Shown one piece after another: positions 37,220-46,388 of a DNA stretch of 64,000 bases. This stretch comes from Prosthecobacter gellanilyticus (lineage in GTDB: Bacteria > Verrucomicrobiota > Verrucomicrobiia > Verrucomicrobiales > Verrucomicrobiaceae), in assembly GCF_007992435.1 (NCBI RefSeq), contig NZ_BKAG01000013.1, forward strand, positions 1 through 64,000, in the 5' to 3' direction. The position numbers were made by a program, and so were the translations under genes. Below the pieces are notes generated by a model. That model saw nothing but the letters and a program-made list of their open reading frames with translations, was not told where the DNA came from and ran no database searches. Each line of letters begins with the position of its first letter. The stretch's first letter is position 1.

Positions 37220-37993
37220 TCAGCGGCGGCGGAACCACGGCACAAAGGTGCTCGTGGTGCGTTGATACTCGCGGTAGCGGTCTCCGCGCTTCTCGAGGGA
37301 GAGTTTTTCGGTGAGCGGGACGCCTGTGACGTTGAGCAGGAAGTGCAGCATCGCCAGCGGTGCGATGATGGAGGTCCAGCCCCAGGGCGCAGGCAGGGCC
37401 ATCAGAAACAAACCCCACCAGAGTAGCGACTGGAAAAAATAGTTCGGATGCCTGCTGTAGCGCCAGAGACCGATCTCGCAGACCGCCATGGGATCATGAT
37501 GGGTGCGCTTGAACTTCGCCAGTTGCGCATCGGCAAGGCCTTCTCCAATCAAAGCGATGGCCCAGACCGCGAGGCCCATGCCTTCCAGCAGTCCAAAGCG
37601 GCTCTCGGTGCGGTCGGCGATCAACCACACCGGCAGCATCAGCAGCCAGACGAGCACACATTGGGCTAGAAAGAACACGAGGAAGGCCCGTGGAGGATTT
37701 GCCGACCACTTCTTCCTGAGCACGGCATATCTGACATCCTCCTTGGGATGATGACTGGCGATGCGTTTCCAAAGAAACACTCCCAGACGCAGGCTCCAGG
37801 CTGCCACCAGCACCGCGATGGCGATGCGTCTCGGCAGCCAGCCATGCCCCGCCACCGCCAGCCACACCGCCACCGGCGCAAAGCTCAATGACCAGGTGAC
37901 ATCCACGAAGGAATAGTTATCAAGCTTCACGCTCAGCCGCCATGTGGCCAGGAAGAGTATGATAAGAATGATGGCAGCGATGAGAAGACTCAT
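37220..37993 (-). CDS. DUF1295 membrane protein (steroid reductase-like)
   Basis: A 257-residue integral membrane protein with about six helices, of the DUF1295 / steroid-5-alpha-reductase-like superfamily. The signature is the C-terminal GLWRYSRHPNYFFQSLLWWG (near 165-185), followed by LLNVTGVPLTEKLSLEKRG, which is shared with isoprenylcysteine methyltransferases and NADPH-dependent reductases. It overlaps the DUF1475 gene by four bases (ATGA), so the two are translationally coupled. In other bacteria this family sits beside cyclopropane-synthase and DUF1365 genes, as here, suggesting a reductive step on modified fatty acids. The substrate is not established. Confidence 0.85.
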   Translation of the reverse strand: MSLLIAAIILIILFLATWRLSVKLDNYSFVDVTWSLSFAPVAVWLAVAGHGWLPRRIAIAVLVAAWSLRLGVFLWKRIASHHPKEDVRYAVLRKKWSANPPRAFLVFFLAQCVLVWLLMLPVWLIADRTESRFGLLEGMGLAVWAIALIGEGLADAQLAKFKRTHHDPMAVCEIGLWRYSRHPNYFFQSLLWWGLFLMALPAPWGWTSIIAPLAMLHFLLNVTGVPLTEKLSLEKRGDRYREYQRTTSTFVPWFRRR

Positions 37994-38328
37994 GCGGGTC
38001 TCCCCCTCAGCAGCACATCCTCGATCTTTGCATCCGCAGGCACTTTGAAGAGCACGATGAGCATGTAGATGGCCATGGCGATGTTACCCAGCAGCAGAAT
38101 GCCCAGCAGCCAGGCAAGCCGGGCCAGCCATGAGGTCTCCTTGTAAGCCACCCAGCAGTAGAAGGTCAGAAAGCCCCAGTAAGTGTCGAGTAGCGTGGCG
38201 ATGAACCACGGATGCGTGGCAACCTCCTGCGGGGTCTTCCACAAGGCGCACTCCATGCTCGCCCACGAGGTGACCGCGAGCATGGACAGCAGCACGAGGA
38301 TGAAGAAAAGACGAAGGACAGTGATCAT
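37990..38328 (-). CDS. DUF1475-like small membrane protein
   Basis: A 112-residue membrane protein with three hydrophobic segments near residues 5-24, 44-62 and 72-93. Features include WASMECALWKTP and HPWFIATLLDTYWGFLTFYCWVAYKE; the family match to DUF1475 is likely but not certain. It lies between the first cyclopropane synthase and DUF1295, with coupling to the latter through an ATGA overlap. No active-site pattern is visible; a role as membrane partner in lipid modification is inferred from context. Confidence 0.65.
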   Translation of the reverse strand: MITVLRLFFILVLLSMLAVTSWASMECALWKTPQEVATHPWFIATLLDTYWGFLTFYCWVAYKETSWLARLAWLLGILLLGNIAMAIYMLIVLFKVPADAKIEDVLLRGRPA

Positions 38329-38358
38329 GAGGCGACGTTTCCGAGGGTGATCTCAAGC

Positions 38359-39669
38359 TCACGACTGCGGCTGCATGGCCTCATGGCAGTAGCGGCTCCA
38401 GGAGGCCTGGACCACGCTGATGTTCCGCGTGGCGAAGGCTGACTCACAGTATTTGAGATAGTAGTTCCACTTGCGGATGAAGGTCTCGCTGAAGCCCTGG
38501 GCGCGAACGTCATCAAGACGAGCATTGAATTGGTTATGCCACTCGCTCATGGTGCGGGCGTAGCCCCCACCCAGGTCTTCCAGAGCCAGCGGACTGAGTC
38601 TGCTGGTCTTGCGAATGACCTCGTTCACGTGGCCGACGGCCAGCAACAGGGAGCCGGGGAAGATGTGCTTCTGAATCCAGTCCGTGCCTTTGGCGAGCTG
38701 GCGGAAATGATGATCCGGGACGGTGATCATCTGCACGGCCAGGATGCCATGCGGCTCAAGCACCTCGGCGCATTTGGCGAAGAAGGTCTCAAGATACTTC
38801 TCACCCACGGCCTCAAGCATTTCGATGGAGGCGATCTTGTCAAACCGGCCCGTGATATGCCGGTAGTCCTGGAAACGGATCTCGATGAGGTGCTCAAGCC
38901 CGGCCTCCTTCACACGCCTCCTAGCCTCGTCAAACTGCTCCTGGGAGATCGTCACTCCCGTGACGCGACATCCATGCTTCCTTGCCACGTGGATGCTGAA
39001 ACCACCCCAGCCGCAGCCGATCTCTAGAACATGGTCGTCAGGCTTCAGGCAGAGTTTGTCACACAGAGCATCATACTTGGCGATCTGCGCCTCTTCGAGG
39101 GTTTGGTCTGCCGACGTGAATTTGGCGGCGGAGTAGGTCATCGTGGGATCGAGCCACAACTTGTAGAAATCATTCCCTAGATCGTAGTGCTCGGCGATGT
39201 TTCGACGGCTCGTTTTGAGCGAGTTCGGCCGCAGCAGATGCTGCATGCGGTTTACAAACCTCAGGAAACCAATCATCTTAAAGCGCTGAGATGAGCCTTG
39301 GAGTTCCGGACTGCTCTGGATGTTGATGATGAACCAGTCGAGCACCGCGCGAAGGTCCGGCGTGTCCCACCATCCGTCCGTGTAGGCTTCGCCGAGGCCC
39401 ACGCCACCATAGCGGGCCACGTGAACGAAGAAGGACAGCGGCTTCCGGATTTGGATGTGCGCCGTCGCTTGAGTGAGGGAGGGATCGCCAAAGAAGAACT
39501 TCTCGCCTCCCGGAAGATCCATCCGGAGCCGGCCTTTTGTGAAGGAGCGCAGCACGCGCAGCACTAACCAACGATGCAGACATCGCCTGGAGATGGCGAG
39601 CGCCCAGCGGTTGCAGGAGAGTGGCATCTCTAGAGGCTCGATGGAGGGAAAGGCTGCGGAAGAGTTCAT
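38359..39669 (-). CDS. cfa: Cyclopropane-fatty-acyl-phospholipid synthase
   Basis: A 436-residue SAM-dependent lipid methyltransferase, close to Cfa. It has the N-terminal lipid-binding region (GGVGLGEAYTDGWWDTPDL), then NIAEHYDLGNDFYKLWLDPTMTYSAA, and the SAM site LEIGCGWGGFSIHVA. IASIEMLEAVGEKYLETFF and the TDWIQKHIFPGSLL segment complete the family signature. Cfa converts unsaturated acyl chains of phospholipids to cyclopropane chains, a stationary or stress response in many bacteria. It lies 6 bases from the DUF1365 stop, so the genes are co-transcribed. A second, N-terminally shorter paralogue ends the cluster. Confidence 0.92.
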   Translation of the reverse strand: MNSSAAFPSIEPLEMPLSCNRWALAISRRCLHRWLVLRVLRSFTKGRLRMDLPGGEKFFFGDPSLTQATAHIQIRKPLSFFVHVARYGGVGLGEAYTDGWWDTPDLRAVLDWFIINIQSSPELQGSSQRFKMIGFLRFVNRMQHLLRPNSLKTSRRNIAEHYDLGNDFYKLWLDPTMTYSAAKFTSADQTLEEAQIAKYDALCDKLCLKPDDHVLEIGCGWGGFSIHVARKHGCRVTGVTISQEQFDEARRRVKEAGLEHLIEIRFQDYRHITGRFDKIASIEMLEAVGEKYLETFFAKCAEVLEPHGILAVQMITVPDHHFRQLAKGTDWIQKHIFPGSLLLAVGHVNEVIRKTSRLSPLALEDLGGGYARTMSEWHNQFNARLDDVRAQGFSETFIRKWNYYLKYCESAFATRNISVVQASWSRYCHEAMQPQS

Positions 39670-39675
39670 GGGGGT

Positions 39676-40479
39676 CTAGGAATCTGTGAGACTATGGTGC
39701 GGGTGGTACAGATCGGTTTGCAGATGGCGGTCGCTTCCCTTGCGAAAGACCTCAAAGCCCCGCCACCAAAGGCGAAACGCCTGCCAGTGGATCTTGGCGA
39801 TGACCTGAAGGGTGAGCGCCGGATAGCGCAGGAAGTAGAAGGCCAGCCGTTTGTCCGTAAGCGGCTGCCTCCGGCCCTGAATCCAACTCGCCAGTGTGCG
39901 GCGGTTGTTCTCCAGATCGTCGACCTGGAGCCGGATTTCTCGGCCAGGCACCTCCAGCTTGAAGTGAAAGGAGGTATCCAGCCGGGAGAACGGAGAGACA
40001 TAAAAGTGCTTCGGCACGATCAGCTCGAAGACTCCCTCCCGCACCGGAGCGGCCAGGAAGTAGGGCTTCATCTCGTGGAACGTGTTCGTCACCTCGCACA
40101 GGGCATGCACCGCCTTCCCGCTGGCGTCGTAGATGAAGTAGAAACACACCGGGTTGAAGAAATACCCCGCGATACGCGGCAACGTCAGCAGCCGGATCCG
40201 CCAGTCGGCCTCAAGCCGCACACTGTGATGTTCCAGCAGCCACTTCTCCAGGTTCAGGCGCAGATGCCCCGCCCCGAGATCGAGATGATCGCCATTGCGG
40301 AAGCTGTACGCATTGAAGCGGTCCACGCTGAAGAGCCGCAGTTCTCGCTCGAGCGCTGGCAGTTCATCAAGCCATAGATCCATGAAAAAGAGATGGTAGC
40401 GAAACCCATGCCGCCGCGGCAGCAGACGCTCATGCACGACATCACACTCATAGAGAGAGGACTGGAAGTCGTGTGGCAT
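39676..40479 (-). CDS. DUF1365 domain protein
   Basis: A 267-residue DUF1365 protein: MPHDFQSSLYECDVVHERLLPRRHGFRYHLFFMDLWLDEL at the N-terminus, then FNPVCFYFIYDASGKAVHALCEVTNTFHEMKPY and FYVSPFSRLDTSFHFKLEVP. The frame is open for another 105 codons upstream but that part overlaps the oxidase gene antisense-free region and is not protein-like. ATG at 40479 leaves a 31-base gap to the amine-oxidase stop. DUF1365 genes accompany FAD-oxidase and cyclopropane-synthase genes across many bacteria, including the RpoE-ChrR regulon of Rhodobacter linked to furan fatty acids. Biochemical role not established. Confidence 0.88.
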   Translation of the reverse strand: MPHDFQSSLYECDVVHERLLPRRHGFRYHLFFMDLWLDELPALERELRLFSVDRFNAYSFRNGDHLDLGAGHLRLNLEKWLLEHHSVRLEADWRIRLLTLPRIAGYFFNPVCFYFIYDASGKAVHALCEVTNTFHEMKPYFLAAPVREGVFELIVPKHFYVSPFSRLDTSFHFKLEVPGREIRLQVDDLENNRRTLASWIQGRRQPLTDKRLAFYFLRYPALTLQVIAKIHWQAFRLWWRGFEVFRKGSDRHLQTDLYHPHHSLTDS

Positions 40480-40510
40480 GGCGGAAAGGGGCTTGATGTG
40501 AAGGCTCGGC

Positions 40511-41803
40511 TCAGGGGGTTCGCAGTGTCCAGGGATCACCGCCGAGAAGATGCTCGCAGGTCTGCACGGCTGACATGAACCCATCCTCATGGAAACCATA
40601 TCTGCCCCAGGCCCCGCAAAAGTAAGTACGCGTCTCGGAGGCATTCTGGCGCAGCTCAGGAAGGCGCTTCTGAGCAGCAATCGCCGCGAGGTCGAAGAGC
40701 GGATGCTCGTAATCAATCCGCTGATGAACCTTGGACTCGTCCAGCGAGTCCGGGGCATTGATGGAAACGAAGTAGTTCCGCTTGTCGGAGACACCCTGGA
40801 GCTTGTTCATCCAGTAGTGCGTGCTCGGGATCATGGTTCCTGCCGAGTCGTGGTCAATGCGGTAGTTCCACGCGGCCCAGCAGCGACGCGTCTTGGGCAT
40901 GAACTGCTCGTCCGAGTGCAGCGTGGCCTTGTTTGACTGATAATGAAACGCCGAGAGCACCTCCTGCTCCATCTGCGTGGGACGAGCAAGCATGCGCAGG
41001 CTGGTGGGCGCATGCGTGGCGAGGATCACATGGTCAAAGGTTTCCGCAGGACCATTTCGTGGCTGCACGATCACCTGGCCATCCCGCCGCTCAATCTGCA
41101 TGACCGGAGTGTTCAGCCGGATGCGGTCGGCAAAGGGCGGGATGAGCTTCCGCACATACTGCCGCGAGCCATCACACACCGTCCACCACTGGCGGCGGGT
41201 GTTCATGGCCAGGAAGCCATGGTTGAACCAAAAGTGCATCAGCGTCCTCGCGGGAAAGTCCAGCATCCGCTCCGGTGGCGTGGACCACACCGCGCTGCCC
41301 ATCGGCAGGATGTAGAGATCCAGGAAGTCCTGCCCATAGCCGCACTCGCGGGCAAACTGGCCCAGGGTCATGCTTTCAAAACGCGGATCATTCATCGCGG
41401 TGAGGCAGTGCGAGTTGAAGCGGTTGATCTGGAGGACGAAACGCCAGAAGCGGGGGCTGAGCAGATTGCTGCGCTGCCCGAAGACCCTGGCCAGTCCGCC
41501 GCCATTCCACTCATAGCCGCTGCGCTGGTGGGCCATGCTGAAGGACATGTCCGTCTTCTTTGTCTCGACCCCCAGTTCCTCAAACAGCCGGCACAGCAGC
41601 GGGTAGGTATGGTGGTTAAAGACCATGAAACCGGTGTCCACGGGCACCTCACGGCCGTCCTCAGGCACCGTCACCGTGTTCGTATGCCCGCCAATGTAGT
41701 CCGCAGCCTCAAACAGGGTCAGATCAAACTTCCGGTGGAGCAGGTAGGCGCAGCCAAGCCCGGAGATACCGGAACCGATGATGGCAAGACGCGAGGGGAA
41801 CAT
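40511..41803 (-). CDS. FAD-dependent amine-oxidase-like oxidoreductase
   Basis: A 430-residue flavoprotein with the N-terminal FAD motif LAIIGSGISGLGCAYLL (GxGxxG) and the GGH segment (YIGGHTNTV). Next come VDTGFMVFNHHTYP and a C-terminal FAD-contact region FCGAWGRYGFHEDGFMSAV. It belongs to the amine-oxidase/desaturase-like group that heads DUF1365-cyclopropane-synthase operons. It is the first gene of the minus-strand lipid cluster, 31 bases before DUF1365. The likely role is oxidation or desaturation of a membrane fatty acid before or after methylation. Substrate inferred from operon context only. Confidence 0.87.
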   Translation of the reverse strand: MFPSRLAIIGSGISGLGCAYLLHRKFDLTLFEAADYIGGHTNTVTVPEDGREVPVDTGFMVFNHHTYPLLCRLFEELGVETKKTDMSFSMAHQRSGYEWNGGGLARVFGQRSNLLSPRFWRFVLQINRFNSHCLTAMNDPRFESMTLGQFARECGYGQDFLDLYILPMGSAVWSTPPERMLDFPARTLMHFWFNHGFLAMNTRRQWWTVCDGSRQYVRKLIPPFADRIRLNTPVMQIERRDGQVIVQPRNGPAETFDHVILATHAPTSLRMLARPTQMEQEVLSAFHYQSNKATLHSDEQFMPKTRRCWAAWNYRIDHDSAGTMIPSTHYWMNKLQGVSDKRNYFVSINAPDSLDESKVHQRIDYEHPLFDLAAIAAQKRLPELRQNASETRTYFCGAWGRYGFHEDGFMSAVQTCEHLLGGDPWTLRTP

Positions 41804-41936
41804 GCCGCCATGTACGCCAGCCGGGACATTTTAGATTCAGCTTCGCCTGATTGGCCATTCCAGAGGCTCCAGGGAGCCCTCCAGAGCATTTCAATCGTGC
41901 AATATGCGCCGGTGTTCCGTAGTATGGGCCAAAATC

Positions 41937-43601
41937 ATGTCGAAAAACCTCAGCGCGCTGTCTTTTCGTAAGGGTGTCGAAAAAAATGTCTTCGAGCGCA
42001 TGGTCGAAGCGGCTGAAAAACATGGCACCGCCGAGAAGAACGATCTCGTGCACAGCATGGGACAGGATCATTTGTTCGGTGATGCCCTCACGCTCGGCGC
42101 CGTGTCCTTCTATGACTTCCTGAAGAAGGAGAACGAGGGCAAAAAAGTCTTCGTCTGCAATGGCAGCGCCTGCCTCTGCGCGGGCACGCAGGACAAGCTG
42201 CATCACAGTCTCGAAACCCACTTCAAGAAGGACGAGATCGGCCACATCTGCTGCCTGGGCCGCTGCCATGAGGGCGGTGCGTTCCAGTATCAGGGGAAGA
42301 ACTACTCCGGACAGACGGACAGCGCGCTGGGTGATCTTTTCAAAACCGGCCAGGGTGATCACATCGATCGTTATGCCGTGGTCTCGCACCTTCAACCCGC
42401 ACAACTCACGGCGGAATTTCCCGGCATCGAAACCTATTATGAGCCTTTCAAAAAGCTGATCACTGCGGGTGATCGTGATGCGCTGGCCACTGAACTCAAG
42501 GACAGCGGCTTGCGTGGTCGTGGCGGCGCGGGCTTCCCGCTGCACTTCAAGTGGTCGAGCTGCCGTGCCGCGGAGGGCAAGGTGAAGTACATCGTCTGCA
42601 ATGCGGATGAAGGTGATCCAGGCGCCTACATCGATAAATACCTGATGGAGCAGCGGCCGCACAGTGTGCTGCTGGGCATGATGGTGGCGGGATGGTTCGC
42701 GGGAGCTGAGACAGGCATCCTCTACATCCGCGCAGAGTATCCGGACTCAGTCACGATCGTGAACGAGGCCATCGAAGACCTGCGCGCTGCGGGGTTGCTC
42801 GGGCAGGACATTCTGGGCACGGGGTTCAACTTCACCCTCAAGAGCATCAAAGGTGCCGGAGCCTATATCTGCGGTGAAGAGACCGCACTGCTCGCCAGTC
42901 TCGAGGGTCAGCGCCCGGAGGTGCGCACGCGACCGCCCTTCCCCACCATCGAGGGCCTTTTCCGCAAGCCGACCATCGTCAACAACGTCGAGACCTTTGC
43001 CAATCTGTACGCGATCCTCACCATGGGTGGCAAGGGCTATGCGCAGGTCGGGACGCCGCAGTCCACGGGACCAAAGCTGCTCTCGCTTGACTCACATTTT
43101 GTTAAGCCAGGCATCTATGAAGTGGCCATGGGCACACCGCTGCAGACCGTCTTTGACCTCGCGGGCGGCTTTAAGACTGCGATCAAGGCTGTGCAGATCG
43201 GCGGGCCGCTGGGCGGCATCGTGCCACTTTCGCACGTCAGCCAGCTCACGGTGGACTTTGAGAGCTTCAAGAAGGCCGGCTTCCTGCTTGGTCATGCGGG
43301 TGTGGTCAGCATTCCAGAGAGCCTGCCGATGATCGAGTACATCCAGCACCTCTTCCAGTTCACCTCCGATGAGAGTTGCGGCAAATGCTTCCCCTGCCGC
43401 CTCGGCAGCACACGGGGCAAGGAGCTCATCGCCAAGGCCCGTGACGACAGCAGCTACAAGATCGACCGCGAGCTCATCACGGACCTTTTGGACACCATGG
43501 AGCAGACCAGTCTCTGTGCCCTCGGTGGCGGAGTGCCTCTTCCCATCAAGAACGCGCTTCAGCACTTCGACGAAGAACTGAAGGGCTACTTCCAGGCTTA
43601 A
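41937..43601 (+). CDS. NuoE-NuoF fusion, FMN/Fe-S oxidoreductase subunit
   Basis: A 554-residue protein combining a thioredoxin-like 2Fe-2S domain (about 1-150; C74, C79, then CCLGRC at C105-C110) and a NuoF body. The body has FMN/NAD-binding LRGRGGAGFPLHFKW, KYIVCNADEGDPGAYIDK and GEETALLASLEGQRPEVR, an SLBB region, and 4Fe-4S cysteines C481, C484, C487 in ESCGKCFPCR. Such fusions are the diaphorase subunits of NAD-dependent formate dehydrogenases (FdsB-like) and of NAD-reducing or bifurcating hydrogenases. No catalytic partner is in the window. ATG at 41937 is chosen over one at 41904, since the region upstream is not conserved-looking. Confidence 0.88.
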   Translation: MSKNLSALSFRKGVEKNVFERMVEAAEKHGTAEKNDLVHSMGQDHLFGDALTLGAVSFYDFLKKENEGKKVFVCNGSACLCAGTQDKLHHSLETHFKKDEIGHICCLGRCHEGGAFQYQGKNYSGQTDSALGDLFKTGQGDHIDRYAVVSHLQPAQLTAEFPGIETYYEPFKKLITAGDRDALATELKDSGLRGRGGAGFPLHFKWSSCRAAEGKVKYIVCNADEGDPGAYIDKYLMEQRPHSVLLGMMVAGWFAGAETGILYIRAEYPDSVTIVNEAIEDLRAAGLLGQDILGTGFNFTLKSIKGAGAYICGEETALLASLEGQRPEVRTRPPFPTIEGLFRKPTIVNNVETFANLYAILTMGGKGYAQVGTPQSTGPKLLSLDSHFVKPGIYEVAMGTPLQTVFDLAGGFKTAIKAVQIGGPLGGIVPLSHVSQLTVDFESFKKAGFLLGHAGVVSIPESLPMIEYIQHLFQFTSDESCGKCFPCRLGSTRGKELIAKARDDSSYKIDRELITDLLDTMEQTSLCALGGGVPLPIKNALQHFDEELKGYFQA

Positions 43602-43854
43602 CAAAGTGGGACAGCTTTTCAACCTGTCTGGTGGAGCGCTGGTCCAGGGAGATGACGCCGCCGGAAGTCATTCGGCATTTTTGATCCACCGGCTGACGAC
43701 CTCGAAATGAAAATTGGAACTGTCGCAGGCAAAAACACCGCCCCAGGCTGAAGCGCCAAGCTCCACAAACAGGCCACCCCGCCTCCGACTTTAGTCGTAG
43801 ATGCTGCCTGGAGGGTGGACAAGCCGTCTGCGTCTGCTTTGTTTTCCGCGACAC

Positions 43855-45081
43855 ATGAGTTCCGAAGCCGAAGCCGCCATCACCAACACCCGCGAAGCCC
43901 TTCTCGATGAAGTGCAGAGCCTGGCCCCCCATGCCGTGGCGGACTTGCTCGAGACCAAGGCCCCGGAGGAAGGCGTGTTTGTGCTGGAGGCGCTGAACCC
44001 CATGGTGGCGCAGCAGGTGCTGCATGAGATGCAGGAGGAGCACCGCTGCAAACTCATCGCCGCCGCGCCGATCGAGAAGGCGCATCAGTGGATGCACAAC
44101 CGACAGTATCCCGAGGACAGCGTGGGCTGGCTCATGGAACCGCCCGTGGCCGTCTTCCGTCCCACGATGACTGTGCGCGACACCATCGAGGCGCTGCGCA
44201 AGCTGACGAAGCGCGCCTTCATCACCTATGGCTATGTCACGGACGAGTCTAACAAACTTCTCGGTGTGCTGGTTTTCCGTGACCTGATGCTCGGCAAGCC
44301 CGATGCCCCTCTGTCCGAGGTCATGTACACAAACATCTTCGCCCTGCAGCCCGAGATGGCGCTGACGGACGCCATGAAGCTGACGGTGAACCGCCACATT
44401 CCGGTGTATCCCATCTGTGATGCACAGGGGCGCCTCCTGGGTCTCGTGCGCGGCCAGAACCTCTTTGAAGCCCGCGCCATCGAGATCAGTGCCCAGGCCG
44501 GTACGATGGTCGGTGTGGAAAAGGAGGAGCGTCTCAGCACGCCCGTTTCCCGCAGCTTAAAGTTCCGGCATCCGTGGCTGCAGATCAATCTGCTCACCGC
44601 CTTCATCGCCGCTGCGGTGGTCGGTGTGTTTGAGCACACGCTGGAGCGCATCGTCATCCTCGCAGCCTTTCTTCCCGTGCTGGCCGGTCAATCTGGCAAC
44701 ACCGGCTGTCAGGCTCTCGCCGTGACCCTGCGCGGCATGACCATGGGCGATCTCGATGCGGGCGATGAGAAGAGGCTCGTCTTCAAAGAAGGACTGCTGG
44801 GCTTCTACAACGGCGTGCTCGTCGGCCTCAGCGCTGCCATTGGCATGTTCATCTATGCGACGATGCAGGGCAATGCCGATGCCATCATGCTCTCCTGCGT
44901 GGTCTGGATGTCCATGGTGGCCAGCTGCGTCGTCAGTGGCCTCTGTGGAGCCCTGATCCCCCTGACCCTGCGCAAATTCGGCGCCGACCCTGCGACCGCT
45001 TCCAGCATCTTCCTCACCACCGCCACGGATGTGGTCAGCATGGGCGTCTTTCTGGGACTGGCGACGCTGTTGATCCGGTGA
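43855..45081 (+). CDS. mgtE: MgtE-family magnesium transporter
   Basis: A 408-residue inner-membrane Mg2+ channel. It has a cytoplasmic helical N domain (about 15-95), a CBS-domain pair that senses Mg2+ (about 100-225, containing EALRKLTKRAFITYGYVTDESNKLLGVL and LTDAMKLTVNRHIPVYPICDAQGRLLGLV), and a C-terminal membrane domain of about five helices. The membrane domain has PVLAGQSGNTGCQALAVTLRG and TTATDVVSMGVFLGL, both MgtE signatures. Length is slightly below the usual 450. ATG at 43855 is used; the 18 open codons upstream are not protein-like. It stands alone, convergent with the GNAT gene (10-base gap). Confidence 0.92.
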   Translation: MSSEAEAAITNTREALLDEVQSLAPHAVADLLETKAPEEGVFVLEALNPMVAQQVLHEMQEEHRCKLIAAAPIEKAHQWMHNRQYPEDSVGWLMEPPVAVFRPTMTVRDTIEALRKLTKRAFITYGYVTDESNKLLGVLVFRDLMLGKPDAPLSEVMYTNIFALQPEMALTDAMKLTVNRHIPVYPICDAQGRLLGLVRGQNLFEARAIEISAQAGTMVGVEKEERLSTPVSRSLKFRHPWLQINLLTAFIAAAVVGVFEHTLERIVILAAFLPVLAGQSGNTGCQALAVTLRGMTMGDLDAGDEKRLVFKEGLLGFYNGVLVGLSAAIGMFIYATMQGNADAIMLSCVVWMSMVASCVVSGLCGALIPLTLRKFGADPATASSIFLTTATDVVSMGVFLGLATLLIR

Positions 45082-45091
45082 GACTGCTTTG

Positions 45092-45652
45092 TCAGTCTTT
45101 GCGGTCTTGGGGAGTGAAGCTCTTCTCCATCCGCACGACTGGCAGTGTCAAGCCGCCGAAAAGCGGGACCTCATAGCGCTCCGCAACGGTATAACCGCAC
45201 GACGCGTAAAGAGGCTCCCCCGTCAATGTGGCAACGAGAACACCGCGGCGGAAACCGGCTGCAACGATAGCAGCCTCACAGGCCACAAGAACAGCGCGAC
45301 CAATCCCGCAACGAGCCCAGTCGGGATGAACGAAAAAGGCGCGGATGCGCGCGGGATCGTGAGCGGGGTCGAGAACAGCCTCATCGGCCAAACGCGAGCC
45401 ATCACCCCCAAAGACGGCACGCCGACGACTCCAGCCACCGCATCCAATGATGATGCCGGAATGCTCGACCACGAAGTAGGTGCCGTCATCGACCAACTGG
45501 CGGTCTACGCCGAACACCGGACCCAGAGCTGCCTCCATCTGCGCAGCGGAATAGACCGATGCTTGAAGCACACGCACGGACATCGGGATGAGAGCCTCCA
45601 GAGCCGCGATGTCTTCGTCCTGTGCCAGACGTATCGAAAAAGACTTGTTCAT
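45092..45652 (-). CDS. GNAT-family N-acetyltransferase
   Basis: A 186-residue acetyltransferase. It opens with SIRLAQDEDIAALEALIP and carries the acetyl-CoA motif A, RIRAFFVHPDWARCGIGRAVL (near 105-125), followed by ASCGYTVAERYE near the C-terminus. It transfers an acetyl group from acetyl-CoA to an amine; the acceptor cannot be told. The start overlaps the upstream DUF1275 gene by four bases (ATGA), so the two are a coupled pair. Similar GNAT proteins often stand near unrelated genes, so the pairing may not be functional. Confidence 0.87.
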   Translation of the reverse strand: MNKSFSIRLAQDEDIAALEALIPMSVRVLQASVYSAAQMEAALGPVFGVDRQLVDDGTYFVVEHSGIIIGCGGWSRRRAVFGGDGSRLADEAVLDPAHDPARIRAFFVHPDWARCGIGRAVLVACEAAIVAAGFRRGVLVATLTGEPLYASCGYTVAERYEVPLFGGLTLPVVRMEKSFTPQDRKD

Positions 45653-46317
45653 TCGGAACGGCGATGACGGACGTGGTAGATGCCATAGGCCAATGAGGTG
45701 ATGGCCGTGAGCGCTGCTGGGATGAACAGGGCCGCATAGCTAAAGTGATGGAAGGCCACGGCACCCGCGATGCCGCCGCATAAAAATCCGCTGATGATGA
45801 GAAAACACAGCCGCAACCGGCGCATGTCCACGGGCAGGCGGCGCAAAGTGTGGCCGAGGAAGATGCCCAGGTCGGTGAACATGCCGGACAGATGGGTCGT
45901 GCGGACGACCGCACCGCTGTAAGTACTCACCATTGCGTTCTGCAGACCGCAGGCGCAGGACGCGGCGTAAATGCCGAGGATGCTGGTGCGCTGGAGCAGC
46001 AAGACGGCGAGGCAAAGCAGAAGCGACTCCAGCAGCAGGGCCAAACCGTAACGGCGACCGAGCTGGAGGACGCTGTCTTGGATGAGAAAGCCGCTCAAGA
46101 CCGTGCCCGCGAGAAACGAACCAATAATGAGAGCGAAGTGCAGAGCCGCCGCACCATCCAGGGATGCCAAAGCCGCCCCCAGCATGGAAGTGGTGCCCGT
46201 CAGATGAGTGACAGCCTGATGCTCGAATCCCAGCAGCCCAACAACGTTGACGATCCCCGCAACGAAAGCCAGTGCCCATGCACCGGTCCAGACCCATCGA
46301 GGCAGCTTAGAAATCAT
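45649..46317 (-). CDS. DUF1275 (YoaK-family) membrane protein
   Basis: A 222-residue membrane protein with about six helices. It opens MISKLPRWVWTGAWALAFVAGIVNVVGLLGFEHQAVTHLTGTTS, the clear DUF1275/YoaK start; the 25 open codons upstream are not part of it. The family is a small-molecule transporter or channel of unknown substrate. The pattern AGIVNVVGLLGFEHQAV and the last helices (LRLCFLIISGFLCGGIAGAVAF) agree with the family. It overlaps the GNAT gene by four bases. Upstream lies a decayed hydrolase fragment, so this operon seems to have been rearranged at its 5' side. Confidence 0.85.
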   Translation of the reverse strand: MISKLPRWVWTGAWALAFVAGIVNVVGLLGFEHQAVTHLTGTTSMLGAALASLDGAAALHFALIIGSFLAGTVLSGFLIQDSVLQLGRRYGLALLLESLLLCLAVLLLQRTSILGIYAASCACGLQNAMVSTYSGAVVRTTHLSGMFTDLGIFLGHTLRRLPVDMRRLRLCFLIISGFLCGGIAGAVAFHHFSYAALFIPAALTAITSLAYGIYHVRHRRSE

Positions 46318-46388
46318 CGTTGATAAGAGGCGGGTAGAGGAAGCAACAGTCCGCGCAATCTGCGGCATTCTTCCGGTCTCTTCAACGG

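Noticed and set aside
43602-43854. Intergenic stretch between the NuoE-NuoF gene and mgtE examined for an RNA gene or small ORF
   Set aside because: No tRNA-like or conserved structure was seen, and the short minus-strand frames have no family features.
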